Assembly (NCBI GenBank): GCA_963595735.1
Contig: CAVBJJ010000003.1
Span: forward strand, 1 to 64,000
Length of the DNA stretch: 64,000 nucleotides
Direction: 5' to 3'
From: CALWOS01 sp963595735
GTDB lineage: Bacteria; Bacillota; Clostridia; Oscillospirales; Oscillospiraceae
Positions 43,375 to 52,417 of the stretch are shown piece after piece; the first letter of the stretch is position 1, and the number at the start of each line of letters is the position of its first letter. Both the position numbers and the translations under genes were made by a program. The notes beneath the pieces are model-generated. The model was not told the DNA's origin, did no database searches, and saw only the letters and a program-made list of their open reading frames with translations.

Positions 43375-44418
43375 ATGGATATCGTGGTTCTTTGCGGCGG
43401 TTTCAGCGCCGAGAGAGATGTTTCTATCAGCAGCGGCACCTGTGTGGCCAAAGCGCTTCGGGAGCGCGGGCATCGGGTGGTGCTGCTGGATTCGTATCTG
43501 GGCTATATGGAAGCCTATACCGATCCCCGGGAGCTGTTTTCCCACCCGGCGGCGGAGCATTTGCCCCATGTGGCGGAAACGGCGCCGGATCTGCAGGCAC
43601 TGCGGCAGGCGCGGGGGCAGGATAACGACAGCATTCTGGCGGATAATGTCCTGGAGATCTGCCGCGCGGCGGACATCACCTTCCTTGCCATGCACGGGGA
43701 GGAGGGAGAAAACGGAAAACTCCAGGCGGTGCTGGATGTTGCGGGCATTCGTTACACCGGCAGCGGCTATCTGGGCAGCGCTCTTGCCATGAACAAAAGC
43801 CTTTCCAAGCAGCTGTTTGCGCAAAACGGCATCCTCACGCCGCCGGGGATCACCCTGCACCAGGCGCTGGATAAAAAGCCCTATCGGGATGTGGGATTCC
43901 CCTGCGTGGTCAAGCCCTGCTCCGGCGGCTCCAGCGTGGGCACGGCCATCGTGCCCGATCGCCACCAATATGAAAAAGCGGTGGACGATGCCTTCCGTTA
44001 TGAAAAGGCCGTTATCGTGGAGCGCTATGTCAAGGGACGAGAGTTTACCGTGGGCATCATGGATGGCAACGCCATGCCGGTCATCGAGATCATCCCCAAG
44101 GAGGGCTTTTACGACTATAAAAACAAGTACCAGGCCGGTCTGACCCAGGAAATCTGCCCGGCGGAGATCCCCGATGCCCTGCGGCAGGAGATCCAGCAGG
44201 CGGGCGTTGCGGTGTATAAAGCGCTGATGATGGACATATATTGCCGTGTGGACTTTTTGCTGGATACCGTGGAAAGCAAGCTGTACTGCCTGGAGGCCAA
44301 CAGTCTGCCGGGCATGACCCCCACCAGCCTGATCCCGCAAATGGCCACGGCGGAGGGAAAGAGTTTCGGGGAATTGTGTGAGGAGATCATTGCCCTGTCT
44401 ATGAGGAAGTATCAATGA
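43375..44418 (+). CDS. ddl: D-alanine-D-alanine ligase
   Basis: Makes the D-Ala-D-Ala dipeptide that MurF adds to the peptidoglycan precursor. The 347-residue ATP-grasp protein shows VVLCGGFSAERDVSISSG, FLAMHGEEGENG, GSGYLGSALAMNKSLSK, CVVKPCSGGSSVGT and EANSLPGMTPTSLIPQMA. The residues around the second substrate pocket contain KYQAG rather than the vancomycin-type changes, so a normal D-Ala ligase is likely. GGGAGG is ten bases before the ATG. The murF gene overlaps its stop (ATGA). Confidence 0.96.
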   Translation: MDIVVLCGGFSAERDVSISSGTCVAKALRERGHRVVLLDSYLGYMEAYTDPRELFSHPAAEHLPHVAETAPDLQALRQARGQDNDSILADNVLEICRAADITFLAMHGEEGENGKLQAVLDVAGIRYTGSGYLGSALAMNKSLSKQLFAQNGILTPPGITLHQALDKKPYRDVGFPCVVKPCSGGSSVGTAIVPDRHQYEKAVDDAFRYEKAVIVERYVKGREFTVGIMDGNAMPVIEIIPKEGFYDYKNKYQAGLTQEICPAEIPDALRQEIQQAGVAVYKALMMDIYCRVDFLLDTVESKLYCLEANSLPGMTPTSLIPQMATAEGKSFGELCEEIIALSMRKYQ

Positions 44419-45776
44419 AAAATCTGACTTTGGAAAATATCATCCCCGCAGTACATGGGGCGTACCATGGCGATCCGGCGCTGCTTCGGCAGGAGGTTAC
44501 CAGCATCACCACCGATAGCCGCGCTGTGGAAAAGGGCGGCCTGTTCGCCGCGATCTGCGGCCAGAACCATGATGGCCACGACTATGTCAACGCCTGCTTT
44601 GCCAAGGGGGCGCTGTGCTGCCTGACGGAGCGGGAGATTCCCAATGCGGCGGGGCCGTATATCGTGGTGCGGGACACCCAGATCGCACTGGGAGAGCTGG
44701 CGGCCTTTTATCGCGCCCAGTTGGAGCTTCCGGTTCTGGGCGTGACCGGCAGCGTGGGCAAGACTACCGCCAAGGAAATGGTGGCGGCGGTTCTGTCCCA
44801 GCGGTTTTGCACGCTGAAAACGGAGAAGAACTTCAATAACGACCTGGGCGTGCCGCTGACCCTGTTCCGCCTGCGGGAGGAGCACGAGATCGCCGTGGTG
44901 GAAATGGGCATTTCTCACTTTGGGGAAATGCGGAACCTGTCCCGGATCGTCCGGCCGGATATGGCGCTGATCACCGTCATCGGCCATGCGCATCTGGAGT
45001 TTTTGCAGGATCGCGCCGGGGTGCTTCGCGCCAAGAGTGAGATTCTGGACGGCATGGACGAAAACGGGGTCGTGTTTGTCAACGGTGATGACGATTTGCT
45101 CCGGAGCATGGACTGCCGGGGCAGAAAAAAGGTCATGTTCGGCACAACGCCGGACTGCGCGGTGTATGCGGAGCAGTTTGCCGCCGGGGAGACCGGCAGC
45201 CGCTGCGTGATCTGCGGCGGAGACCGCCGAATCGAGGCGGAGATCCCCGCATTCGGCGCCCATATGATCTATGCTGCCTTGGCGGCGGCGGCGATCGGCA
45301 TTCACATGGGGCTGACGGATGAGGAGATCGCGGCGGGCATCCGGGCGTATGAGCCGGTGGGTTTCCGCAGCCGCGTGGAGCGCAGCCGGACACTGACAGT
45401 CATCAACGACTGCTACAATGCCAATCCGGATTCCTGCTCCATGGCGATCCACTCTCTGGCAGAGATGGATTGCCCGGGACGCCGGGTGTGCATTCTGGGC
45501 GATATGCTGGAGCTGGGAGAAAACGGCCCGGCGCTCCACCGGGAGTTGGGAGTATATGCCGCCGGACAGGGGATGGATCTGGTACTTTGCTGCGGCAGCC
45601 TTTCCCGCCAGACTCACATCGGTGCGGCGGAGGGTACCAACAGCCGCTGGTATGTGGAAAAATCGGCGCTGATGGCCGATTTGGCGGCGCAGATCCGCCC
45701 CGGAGATACCGTGCTGGTCAAGGCCAGCCGGGGAATGCATTTTGAGGAGATCGTGGAGAAACTCAAGGCGCTGTGA
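44415..45776 (+). CDS. murF: UDP-MurNAc-tripeptide-D-alanyl-D-alanine ligase
   Basis: The last cytoplasmic precursor ligase. The 453-residue protein has TTDSRAVEKGGLFAAICG near the N-terminus, the P-loop GVTGSVGKTTAKEMV, the FNNDLGVPLTLFRL block, EMGISHFGEM, and INDCYNANPDS with CILGDMLELGENG in the C-terminal domain. All are MurF hallmarks. Coupled to ddl, so both dipeptide synthesis and its addition are expressed together. A strong terminator follows. Confidence 0.97.
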   Translation: MKNLTLENIIPAVHGAYHGDPALLRQEVTSITTDSRAVEKGGLFAAICGQNHDGHDYVNACFAKGALCCLTEREIPNAAGPYIVVRDTQIALGELAAFYRAQLELPVLGVTGSVGKTTAKEMVAAVLSQRFCTLKTEKNFNNDLGVPLTLFRLREEHEIAVVEMGISHFGEMRNLSRIVRPDMALITVIGHAHLEFLQDRAGVLRAKSEILDGMDENGVVFVNGDDDLLRSMDCRGRKKVMFGTTPDCAVYAEQFAAGETGSRCVICGGDRRIEAEIPAFGAHMIYAALAAAAIGIHMGLTDEEIAAGIRAYEPVGFRSRVERSRTLTVINDCYNANPDSCSMAIHSLAEMDCPGRRVCILGDMLELGENGPALHRELGVYAAGQGMDLVLCCGSLSRQTHIGAAEGTNSRWYVEKSALMADLAAQIRPGDTVLVKASRGMHFEEIVEKLKAL

Positions 45777-45796
45777 ACCAAACTGTGAAAATGCAC

Positions 45797-45837
45797 AAGG
45801 ACAGCTGTGGGAAAAAGCTACAGCTGTCCTTATTTTA
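45797..45837 (+). terminator. Intrinsic terminator after murF
   Basis: A perfect 12-bp stem (45797-45808 with 45820-45831) followed by ATTTTA. Confidence 0.88.
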
Positions 45838-45939
45838 CAAAAAATAGAAAAAAATACGATTGTTATTTTGATAACAAGGACAAAAGCCGCGAATTTGTTT
45901 TGTTTTTTGAAAAAAATGAGAAAAAATTAAAGAAAACAC

Positions 45940-45968
45940 TTCACAAATACAAGGAACTGTGCTATAGT
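45940..45968 (+). promoter_or_regulatory. nfnAB promoter
   Basis: TTCACA (45940-45945) and TATAGT (45963-45968), 17 bp apart. The -35 is within TTCACAA, a half of the Rex palindrome; the other half is not present. The region before it (45838-45930) is very AT-rich. Confidence 0.75.
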
Positions 45969-46054
45969 CAATGCATGGAATCAAGATGAATAAACTTAGA
46001 GCCGAGCAAAAACGCTGTAATGCTTCAATTTCATGTGGTAAAAGAGGGATGTTC

Positions 46055-46909
46055 ATGTATCAAATTGTCAGCAAGCGAGTTTTGAACGCCGCCGGCACTA
46101 CGCTGGCGATCACCATCCATGCGCCTTTGGTTGCCAGAAAGTGCAAAGCGGGACAATTCATCATTTTCCGCTTGGATGAATATGGCGAGCGCGTGCCCCT
46201 GACCATTGCCGATTATGACAGGGAAAAGGGAACCGTGACTGTCATGTTCCAGCCCGCCGGGCAGAGCACCCAGATGTTTGGTCTGATGGAGCCGGGCGAC
46301 TATATTTCCGATTTTGTCGGCCCCCTGGGCAAGCCCACCGAGATGGAGGGGCTGAAGCGCGTTGCCGTTGTGGGCGGCGGCGTGGGCTGCGCCATTGCCT
46401 ACCCGGTCGCCAAGGCGATGAAGGAACATGGCATCGAAGTGGATATGATCGCCGGTTTCCGTACCAAGGACATCGTCATTTTGGAGGAGGAAATGCGCAC
46501 CGGATGTACCAATTTGCATATCTGTACCGATGACGGTTCCTATGGCTGGAAGGGCTTTACCACCGATAAGCTCAAGGAACTGATCGAGTCCGGCCGGGAC
46601 TATGACGAGGTGATCGCCATCGGCCCCACCATGATGATGAAGTTTGTATGTGCCACCACAAAGCCCTATGGGGTCAAAACGATCGTGTCCCTGAACCCGA
46701 TCATGGTGGATGGCACCGGAATGTGCGGCGGCTGCCGCGTGACCGTGGGCGGCGAGGTGCGCTTTGCCTGCGTGGACGGCCCGGAGTTCGACGGCCATCA
46801 GGTGGACTGGGACGAGCTTCTGGCGCGGAACGGTTTTTATAAGGCGGAAGAGGCAGAGCAGAAACAGCATATCTGCCGGATCACAGGAGGTGTGCGTCAA
46901 CATGGCTAA
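46055..46909 (+). CDS. nfnA: NADH-dependent ferredoxin:NADP+ oxidoreductase, small subunit
   Basis: NfnA of the electron-bifurcating transhydrogenase. The 284-residue protein has an FAD domain (GQFIIFRLDEYGERVPLTIAD), an NAD-binding domain with VVGGGVGCAIAYPVAKA, and a C-terminal 2Fe-2S site with cysteines in GTGMCGGCRV and RFACVDGPEF. NfnAB couples NADPH oxidation to reduction of NAD+ and ferredoxin or the reverse. I use the ATG at 46055, six bases after GAGGG; ATG 46049 is also possible. It overlaps nfnB by 8 bp. Confidence 0.93.
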   Translation: MYQIVSKRVLNAAGTTLAITIHAPLVARKCKAGQFIIFRLDEYGERVPLTIADYDREKGTVTVMFQPAGQSTQMFGLMEPGDYISDFVGPLGKPTEMEGLKRVAVVGGGVGCAIAYPVAKAMKEHGIEVDMIAGFRTKDIVILEEEMRTGCTNLHICTDDGSYGWKGFTTDKLKELIESGRDYDEVIAIGPTMMMKFVCATTKPYGVKTIVSLNPIMVDGTGMCGGCRVTVGGEVRFACVDGPEFDGHQVDWDELLARNGFYKAEEAEQKQHICRITGGVRQHG

Positions 46910-48290
46910 TATGTCCCCCAACAAAAATCCGATGCCGGTGCAGGACGCACTGGTTCGCAACAAGAACTTTGCCGAGGTCGCCCTGGGCTATACCGCAGAA
47001 ATGGCGATCGACGAGGCGCAGCGCTGCTTGGGCTGCAAGCACAAGCCCTGTGTCGACGGCTGCCCGGTGAATGTCCGGATCCCCGAGTTTATCGCCAAGG
47101 TGGCAGAGGGCGACTTTGCCGCGGCGTATGAGATCATCAGTTCTACTAATGCTTTGGCGGCGGTGTGCGGCCGTGTCTGTCCCCAGGAAAACCAGTGCGA
47201 GGGACAGTGTGTCCGCGGTAAAAAGGGCGAGCCGGTGGGTATCGGCCGTCTGGAACGCTTTGTGGCGGACTGGTACGCCCAGAACGGCGAAGCCGCGGCG
47301 GTGCCCGCAGCCTCCAACGGCCACCGCGTTGCGGTCATCGGCTCCGGTCCTGCCGGCCTGACCTGCGCCGGCGATCTGGCAAAGCTGGGCTATCAGGTCA
47401 CGGTGTTCGAGGCCTTCCACAAGGCCGGCGGCGTTCTGGTCTACGGCATTCCGGAGTTCCGTCTGCCCAAGGCCATCGTCCAGGCAGAGGTGGAAAAGCT
47501 GCAAAAAATGGGAATTGAGCTGGTCACCAACGCCGTGATCGGCAGAGCCATGAGCATTGACGAGCTATTTGCAGACGGCTACGAGGCCGTGTTCATCGGC
47601 TCCGGCGCCGGCCTGCCTCAGTTTATGAATATCCCCGGAGAGAGCCTGCTGGGCGTGTACTCCGCCAACGAGTACCTGACCCGCATCAACCTGATGAAGG
47701 CGTATCTGCCCGAGTACGACACCCCCATCAAGCGCGTCAAGCGCGTGGCGGTGGTGGGCGGCGGTAATGTGGCCATGGATGCCGCTCGCTGCGCCAAGCG
47801 TATGGGCGCCGAGGAAGTGTACATTGTCTATCGCCGCAGTATGGAGGAGCTTCCCGCCCGTAAGGAAGAGGTGGAGCACGCCATGGAGGAAGAGGTCGTG
47901 TTCAAGTTGCTCAACAACCCCGTGCGTATTCTGGGCGATGAAAACGGCTGCGTCAAGGGCATCGAGTGCGTGAAGATGGAGTTGGGTGAGCCGGATGCTT
48001 CCGGTCGCCGTCGTCCGGTGGAGATTCCCGGCAGCAACTTTGTCATTGATCTGGATGCGGTCATCATGGCCATCGGTACCAAGCCGAACCCCCTGCTCAA
48101 GTCTACGACGGAAGGGCTGGAGGCCAACAAAAAGGGCTGCTTGGTTGCCGATGACTCCCTGGCCACCAGCCGGGAGGGCGTGTTTGCCGGCGGTGATGCC
48201 GTGACCGGCGCTGCGACCGTGATTCTGGCCATGGGCGCCGGTAAAAAAGCGGCGCAGTCCATTGATGCTTATATCAAAAGCAAAAACTAA
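46902..48290 (+). CDS. nfnB: NADH-dependent ferredoxin:NADP+ oxidoreductase, large subunit (GltD-like)
   Basis: The 462-residue NfnB has two 4Fe-4S sites in its N-terminal domain (CLGCKHKPCVDGCPVN and CGRVCPQENQCEGQC, then VRGKKGEPVGIGRLE) and two dinucleotide folds (VIGSGPAGLTCAGDLAKLG for FAD, VVGGGNVAMDAARCAKRMG for NADPH). The end has GVFAGGDAVTGAATVILAMG. It resembles the glutamate synthase small subunit, but the adjacent nfnA decides the call. CAGGAGG precedes the ATG. Confidence 0.95.
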   Translation: MANMSPNKNPMPVQDALVRNKNFAEVALGYTAEMAIDEAQRCLGCKHKPCVDGCPVNVRIPEFIAKVAEGDFAAAYEIISSTNALAAVCGRVCPQENQCEGQCVRGKKGEPVGIGRLERFVADWYAQNGEAAAVPAASNGHRVAVIGSGPAGLTCAGDLAKLGYQVTVFEAFHKAGGVLVYGIPEFRLPKAIVQAEVEKLQKMGIELVTNAVIGRAMSIDELFADGYEAVFIGSGAGLPQFMNIPGESLLGVYSANEYLTRINLMKAYLPEYDTPIKRVKRVAVVGGGNVAMDAARCAKRMGAEEVYIVYRRSMEELPARKEEVEHAMEEEVVFKLLNNPVRILGDENGCVKGIECVKMELGEPDASGRRRPVEIPGSNFVIDLDAVIMAIGTKPNPLLKSTTEGLEANKKGCLVADDSLATSREGVFAGGDAVTGAATVILAMGAGKKAAQSIDAYIKSKN

Positions 48291-48344
48291 AGTGCAGCGT
48301 CCGGCAGATGGCCTGATATGCGGCAATACATAACGATCCTGCAG

Positions 48345-48378
48345 AATCCCCATGCTTTTTCACATGGGGATTCTTTTT
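48345..48378 (+). terminator. Intrinsic terminator after nfnAB
   Basis: A perfect 10-bp stem (48345-48354 with 48363-48372) followed by CTTTTT. Confidence 0.92.
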
Positions 48379-48729
48379 GCACAGACGAGAATTTTGCATA
48401 TGCTGCTGATTTTTCGGGAAAGAAAGTCTTTTTTGCCGCAAAAAATGTGAAACTTATCACAATTTAAGGAGAAATCTCGATATACTTTCAGAAATATAAT
48501 GCTTCAAAATGAATCAAGCTTTTTTCCGCTTGTTTCCCTTGCTTTTCCCGTGCAGGCGTGATATCTTGAAGCCACGGGAAATCACATAGCATACCGGCTT
48601 TCGCCAAGGTGTTTTGCGGCGAAAACGAATCTTTCTTCACCCCACCTCTCTTATAGAAAAGACCCCGCTTTCCAGCGTATTCGGAAAGCGGGGTCTTTTC
48701 CGCCTGCAAAAAAATTTTTACAAAAATAC
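48379..48729. other. Gene-free stretch with hairpins; possible small RNA
   Basis: No convincing gene lies here. Base composition is mixed, with an AT-rich left part and a GC-rich right part. It holds CCCGTG/CACGGG (about 48549-48585), a GGCTTTCGCC/GGCGAAA-type repeat (about 48595-48623) and an unusually strong 17-bp perfect stem (48657-48673 with 48683-48699) that could end transcription in either direction. TATACT (48481-48486) and TATAAT (48495-48500) boxes occur, without good -35 partners. An 86-residue minus-strand frame (48488-48748) has no RBS and runs through the hairpins. A structured RNA ending at the hairpin is possible. Confidence 0.4.
48657..48699. terminator. Strong bidirectional hairpin terminator
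   Basis: A 17-bp perfect stem with a 9-base loop; the A and T runs are the outer pairs (AAAA/TTTT), so it works in both directions. No annotated gene directly needs it, which points to an unseen transcript. Confidence 0.75.
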
Positions 48730-48758
48730 TTGCAGGGGGACGGGGCATCGGCTATAAT
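48730..48758 (+). promoter_or_regulatory. Promoter of the DUF2798 gene
   Basis: TTGCAG (48730-48735) and TATAAT (48753-48758), 17 bp apart. The untranslated leader is about 130 nt with a T-rich stretch; no known riboswitch was recognised. Confidence 0.82.
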
Positions 48759-48898
48759 TCAGATATGGATCAAGTACAATTGCATCGGATTTTGGACAAT
48801 AAATGTCACTCTGCCAATGTCGGACGGCGGAGGGGGCATTATTTTTTTACTCTTTGCAAAAAATGCGGCCCGAAAAAACACAACAGGAGGAAAAAATC

Positions 48899-49414
48899 AT
48901 GCCGAAAACCAAATGGGAATCTGTTATTTTTACCGCCATCACCGCGTGGATCATGGTGTATATCATGACCCTGTACAACACCGTGCTGACAACAGGTGTT
49001 TTTGTCAATGGCAGCTTTTTGATGGCGTTTGGGGGAATGTGGCCGGAGTTTGTGATCATTTTTCTCTGCGCCTATTTTCTCTCCAGCCGGGTTGCCAAGC
49101 ACTTCGCGTTTCGGGTGGTGCAGCCCGGGGATCGTCCCATTGCCATTATTTTTGCCATTCAGACCTTCACCGTTGTCTCACAGGTGGCTTTGGCCAGCGT
49201 GTTGGGTGTCTGGCATGGCTACGGTTTTACCAGCCAGTTTGTCCCCCATTACCTGCTTTGCTACTGCCGGAATTTCATTCTGGCGCTGCCGGTGCAGCTG
49301 TTTCTGGCCGGACCCGTTGCAAGGGCTTTGTTCCGCGCCTTGTTCCGCCGGGTGAACGGCAGCGAGGAAGAAGCGATCGAAGCAGCACTTTTGCAAAAGG
49401 GCATTGCGGAGTAA
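48899..49414 (+). CDS. DUF2798-family membrane protein
   Basis: A 171-residue protein with four transmembrane helices arranged as two pairs: FTAITAWIMVYIMTLYNTVL and FGGMWPEFVIIFLCAYFLSS, then PIAIIFAIQTFTVVSQVAL and NFILALPVQLFLAGPVARALF. The pairwise repeat with a conserved MVYIMTLYN/FILALPVQLF pattern is that of DUF2798. Function unknown. AGGAGG lies nine bases before the ATG. It converges with the FAD oxidoreductase gene. Confidence 0.85.
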   Translation: MPKTKWESVIFTAITAWIMVYIMTLYNTVLTTGVFVNGSFLMAFGGMWPEFVIIFLCAYFLSSRVAKHFAFRVVQPGDRPIAIIFAIQTFTVVSQVALASVLGVWHGYGFTSQFVPHYLLCYCRNFILALPVQLFLAGPVARALFRALFRRVNGSEEEAIEAALLQKGIAE

Positions 49415-49451
49415 AGGTGGGAAGTTTCGCCGGGAGTCGGCGGAAAATAGC

Positions 49452-51044
49452 CTATTGCCGCGCCTGCTCCAAAATGGCCTCCGCGCAGCGCAGGCCATCC
49501 ACCGCGGCGGAGGTGATGCCGCCGGCGTAGCCTGCGCCCTCGCCGCAGGGATACAGCCCCTGTACGGCGCTTTGCCGCGCGGCGTTTCGCAAAATGCGCA
49601 CAGGGCTGCTGCTGCGGGTCTCCGGTCCGGTGAGTACGGCCTCCGGCAGGGCAAAGCCGTGCAGCTTTTTGTCCAGCTCCGGCAGAGCCGCCGCCATGGT
49701 CTCCGTGATCGCGGCGGGCAGGATATGCCGCAAATCGCCCCAGATCACGCCGGGGGCATAACTGGGACGGACATTTATCTGCGATTTACTCTCCTGTTTG
49801 GACAAAAAATCGCCGACAAGCTGTGCCGGTGCGCAGTAATTGCCGCCGCCGTAACGAAACGCTGCCTGTTCGATCTCCCGCTGCCAGAGCATCCCGCCCA
49901 GCACGCCGGGATAGGGGAACTGCTCCGGCCGGACAGAAACCAGCAGTGCACTGTTGGCGTTTTCCCGATCCCGCGCCCGGAGACTCATGCCGTTGGTGAC
50001 AACGCCGCCCGGCTCCGAGGCCGCGGCGACCACGCTGCCGCCGGGACACATACAAAAGGTATAGGCGCTGCCGCCGGGCAGATGACAGCTTAGCCGGTAG
50101 TCCGCAGGCGGCAGCAGCTTTCCACGGGCGCGGCCGTATTGCGCCAAGTCGATCAGCGTTTGGGGATGCTCGATCCGTGCGCCCATGGAAAAGGCCTTGG
50201 CTTCCATGGGCAGTCCCCGGCCGGCGAGATATTGAAAGCTGTCCCGGGCGCTGTGTCCCAGTGCCAGGATCAGCTGGCGGCAGTCCATGGTGTAAACGCC
50301 GCCCGCGTCCTCCACGGTCAGGCCGCAAAGCTGCCCGCCGCGCTCTGTAAAGCCCACGAGCCGGTGGCCAAAGCGCACCTGTCCGCCAAGGGTGAGGATG
50401 CGCTCCCGCAGCTGCCGCACCACCTGACAGAGGTGATCCGTTCCCACATGGGGGCGCGCCTCCCAGCGGATGCTTTCCGGCGCACCGAATTCTACCATGC
50501 GCCGGAGCACCCAGGGGATGCGGCTGTCCTTGACACCGGTGTTCAGCTTTCCGTCAGAAAAGGTGCCGGCGCCGCCCTCGCCAAACTGCACATTGCACGC
50601 GGGGTCCAGCGCGCCGCCGTTCCAGAATTGCTGTACCTTTTTCGTGCGGGTCTCCACGGCCTGTCCCCGCTCCAGAACGATGGGGCGCAGTCCGGCCTCC
50701 GCCAGCACAAGGGCGGCAAACATTCCCGCCGGGCCAAAGCCCGCCACCACCGGCGGCGGGCCGTCCCAGCTGCCATGGAGCGCGGGAGGGATATAGGGCT
50801 TGGCAGTGTCGGCGCTGAGCTTTCCGCTTTTGTCCCGGCGGAGAACACGCGCCTCGTCCGGCAGTGCCAGCGCCAGCGTGTACCGCCAGTGCAGGTCGGA
50901 TTTTTTTCGGGCGTCCAAAGACTTTTTGCGGATGTGCAGCTGCTGGATTTTGTCGGAATCGCATTTTATCGCCTGTGCGGCGATTGTTTTCAAATTTTTC
51001 TCCTGATGGTCGAGAGGAACGCGCAGGTCACGGAGCAGGATCAT
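49452..51044 (-). CDS. FAD-dependent oxidoreductase (large clostridial NAD(P)/FAD family)
   Basis: A 530-residue protein with an unusual N-terminal domain of about 90 residues (ILLRDLRVPLDHQEKNLKTIAAQAI..., an S4-like/PEP-binding-like beta-alpha unit) before the FAD fold VAGFGPAGMFAALVLAEAGL. Other blocks: FGEGGAGTFSDGKLNTGVKD, LALGHSARDSFQYLAGRGL, FCMCPGGSVVAAASEPG, and PCGEGAGYAGGITSAAVDGLR at the C-terminus. The family is widespread in anaerobes and its reaction unknown. The start is ATG 51044, seven bases after GGGGAGGG, overlapping the upstream gene by 4 bp. Confidence 0.88.
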   Translation of the reverse strand: MILLRDLRVPLDHQEKNLKTIAAQAIKCDSDKIQQLHIRKKSLDARKKSDLHWRYTLALALPDEARVLRRDKSGKLSADTAKPYIPPALHGSWDGPPPVVAGFGPAGMFAALVLAEAGLRPIVLERGQAVETRTKKVQQFWNGGALDPACNVQFGEGGAGTFSDGKLNTGVKDSRIPWVLRRMVEFGAPESIRWEARPHVGTDHLCQVVRQLRERILTLGGQVRFGHRLVGFTERGGQLCGLTVEDAGGVYTMDCRQLILALGHSARDSFQYLAGRGLPMEAKAFSMGARIEHPQTLIDLAQYGRARGKLLPPADYRLSCHLPGGSAYTFCMCPGGSVVAAASEPGGVVTNGMSLRARDRENANSALLVSVRPEQFPYPGVLGGMLWQREIEQAAFRYGGGNYCAPAQLVGDFLSKQESKSQINVRPSYAPGVIWGDLRHILPAAITETMAAALPELDKKLHGFALPEAVLTGPETRSSSPVRILRNAARQSAVQGLYPCGEGAGYAGGITSAAVDGLRCAEAILEQARQ

Positions 51045-52252
51045 AGCAAAGCCCTCCCCGCCGCCCGGGCGCTGGACCAGGCCCATTGCAGATTAAAGCC
51101 GCCGCAGTCGCCGTCGATATCCAGCACCTCGCCTACGGCGAACAGACCGGGGCAGAGTCGGCTTTCCATGGTTTGGGGCGAAAAGTCGCGGGTTTCCATG
51201 CCGCCGGCGGTGACCTGCGCCTGATCCATGCCCTGCACGCCGGTCAGGGGCAGACGGAAGCTTTTGCACGCGGCGGCAACGGCTTCAATCATGGCGGGGG
51301 TGACCAGAGACATAGGGCCGGCCGGCACCCCGGCGTATTTGCAAAGCATCTGCCCCAGGCGGCTGTGTACGCAGCCCGCCAGCAGATCCCGGCTTTCCAG
51401 ACTCTGGTTTTCTGCCCGACGCCGGAGCAGCTGGCGAATTTCCTCGGGGGAATACTCCCGGAGAAAATCCAGCTGCAGCTCCAGCTTTTGCCCGCTGCGA
51501 GTGGAGACGGCGCGGCTCAGGGCAAAGCCCAGCGGGCCGCTGACGCCGGTGTCCGTAAACAACAGCTCGCCCCGATCGCTGGCAACACAGCGCTTGCCGT
51601 CCAGTACCCGTGCCAGAGCATCGGCTTTCACGCCTTTCAGGCTGCGTGGCCAAGTGGGGTCGGTGCGCAGTGGCGCCAGTATGGGGTAAAGGGCGGTGCG
51701 CTTGTGTCCCAACTGCTGGAGCAGCCGGTAGCCGTCCATGCCGCCGCCCAGTTTGCCGCCGGCCGCGCCGCCGCAGGCGATGACAAGCGCCTGGGCGGTG
51801 TAATGCGCCGTTTCCGTTGTGACGGTAAAGCCGGATTTTTTGTCGTGGTGGACAGTCTGGGCGCACTGGCCGGTGTGCAGCTGGATATTGGGGCAGGCTG
51901 CCAGAGCAAAGCGCAGCGTGTCCACCACGCTTCCGGCATGGTCGGACAGAGGATAGACCCGCCCGTCCGGCTCTGCCACGGTCAGCAGCCCCAGAGAGCG
52001 GAAATATGCCAGCGTTTCCTCCGGCGGAAAGGCATCCAGCGCGGCGGTGCAGAATGCGGGCGCGCTGCCGTGGTAATGCTCCGGTGCGGCGTGCAGATTG
52101 CTGAGGTTGCAGCGGCCGTTGCCGGTGCTCAGCAGCTTTCGTCCAACACGCGCCTGCCGCTCCAGCAGGGTGACCGTGTTTTCGGGATTTTCCGCAGCGG
52201 TCAGGGCGCAGAGCATACCGGCCGCGCCGCCGCCAATGATCAGAATGTCCAT
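51041..52252 (-). CDS. HI0933/YhiN-family flavoprotein (BaiN-like)
   Basis: A 403-residue FAD protein: IIGGGAAGMLCALTAAE at the N-terminus, RQARVGRKLLSTGNGRCNLSN (the family hallmark), ALVIACGGAAGGKLGGGMDGY, and a C-terminal FAVGEVLDIDGDCGGFNLQWAWSSA. BaiN relatives reduce bile-acid enones, but most family members have no known substrate and the Clostridia usually carry several. RBS AAGGAGAAGGAAG. It leads a two-gene operon with the second flavoprotein, which suggests a joint oxidoreductase role. Confidence 0.9.
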   Translation of the reverse strand: MDILIIGGGAAGMLCALTAAENPENTVTLLERQARVGRKLLSTGNGRCNLSNLHAAPEHYHGSAPAFCTAALDAFPPEETLAYFRSLGLLTVAEPDGRVYPLSDHAGSVVDTLRFALAACPNIQLHTGQCAQTVHHDKKSGFTVTTETAHYTAQALVIACGGAAGGKLGGGMDGYRLLQQLGHKRTALYPILAPLRTDPTWPRSLKGVKADALARVLDGKRCVASDRGELLFTDTGVSGPLGFALSRAVSTRSGQKLELQLDFLREYSPEEIRQLLRRRAENQSLESRDLLAGCVHSRLGQMLCKYAGVPAGPMSLVTPAMIEAVAAACKSFRLPLTGVQGMDQAQVTAGGMETRDFSPQTMESRLCPGLFAVGEVLDIDGDCGGFNLQWAWSSARAAGRALL

Positions 52253-52302
52253 CTTCCTTCTCCTTTGTGCAGGCAGAAAAATTTGAATTACCTAATTATT
52301 AG

Positions 52303-52331
52303 AGTATACCATAGCATGCCCGCCAAGAAAA
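52303..52331 (-). promoter_or_regulatory. Probable promoter of the flavoprotein operon
   Basis: On the minus strand TTTTCT (52326-52331) and TATACT (52303-52308), 17 bp apart; the -35 is weak. Confidence 0.55.
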
Positions 52332-52359
52332 GTCCCCAGTTTTCGGCAAAAGACTCGTC

Positions 52360-52388
52360 TTGTACAATGGCGCGAACTGTGGTAAAAT
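52360..52388 (+). promoter_or_regulatory. Promoter of the GNAT gene
   Basis: TTGTAC (52360-52365) and TAAAAT (52383-52388), 17 bp apart, 30 bp before the start codon. Confidence 0.78.
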
Positions 52389-52417
52389 TAGACAATGACA
52401 AAGGAGGGCGAGGACAC

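Noticed and set aside
45807..45989. A 60-residue Lys-rich frame before nfnA
   Set aside because: It begins in the murF terminator and spans the nfn promoter; AT-rich chance frame.
48488..48748. An 86-residue minus-strand frame in the gene-free region
   Set aside because: No RBS, and it runs through the strong hairpin and the next promoter. I treat the region as possible RNA instead.
51086..52417. A long plus-strand frame running into the GNAT gene
   Set aside because: It is antisense to the HI0933-family gene; only the part from 52418, with its own RBS, is a real protein.
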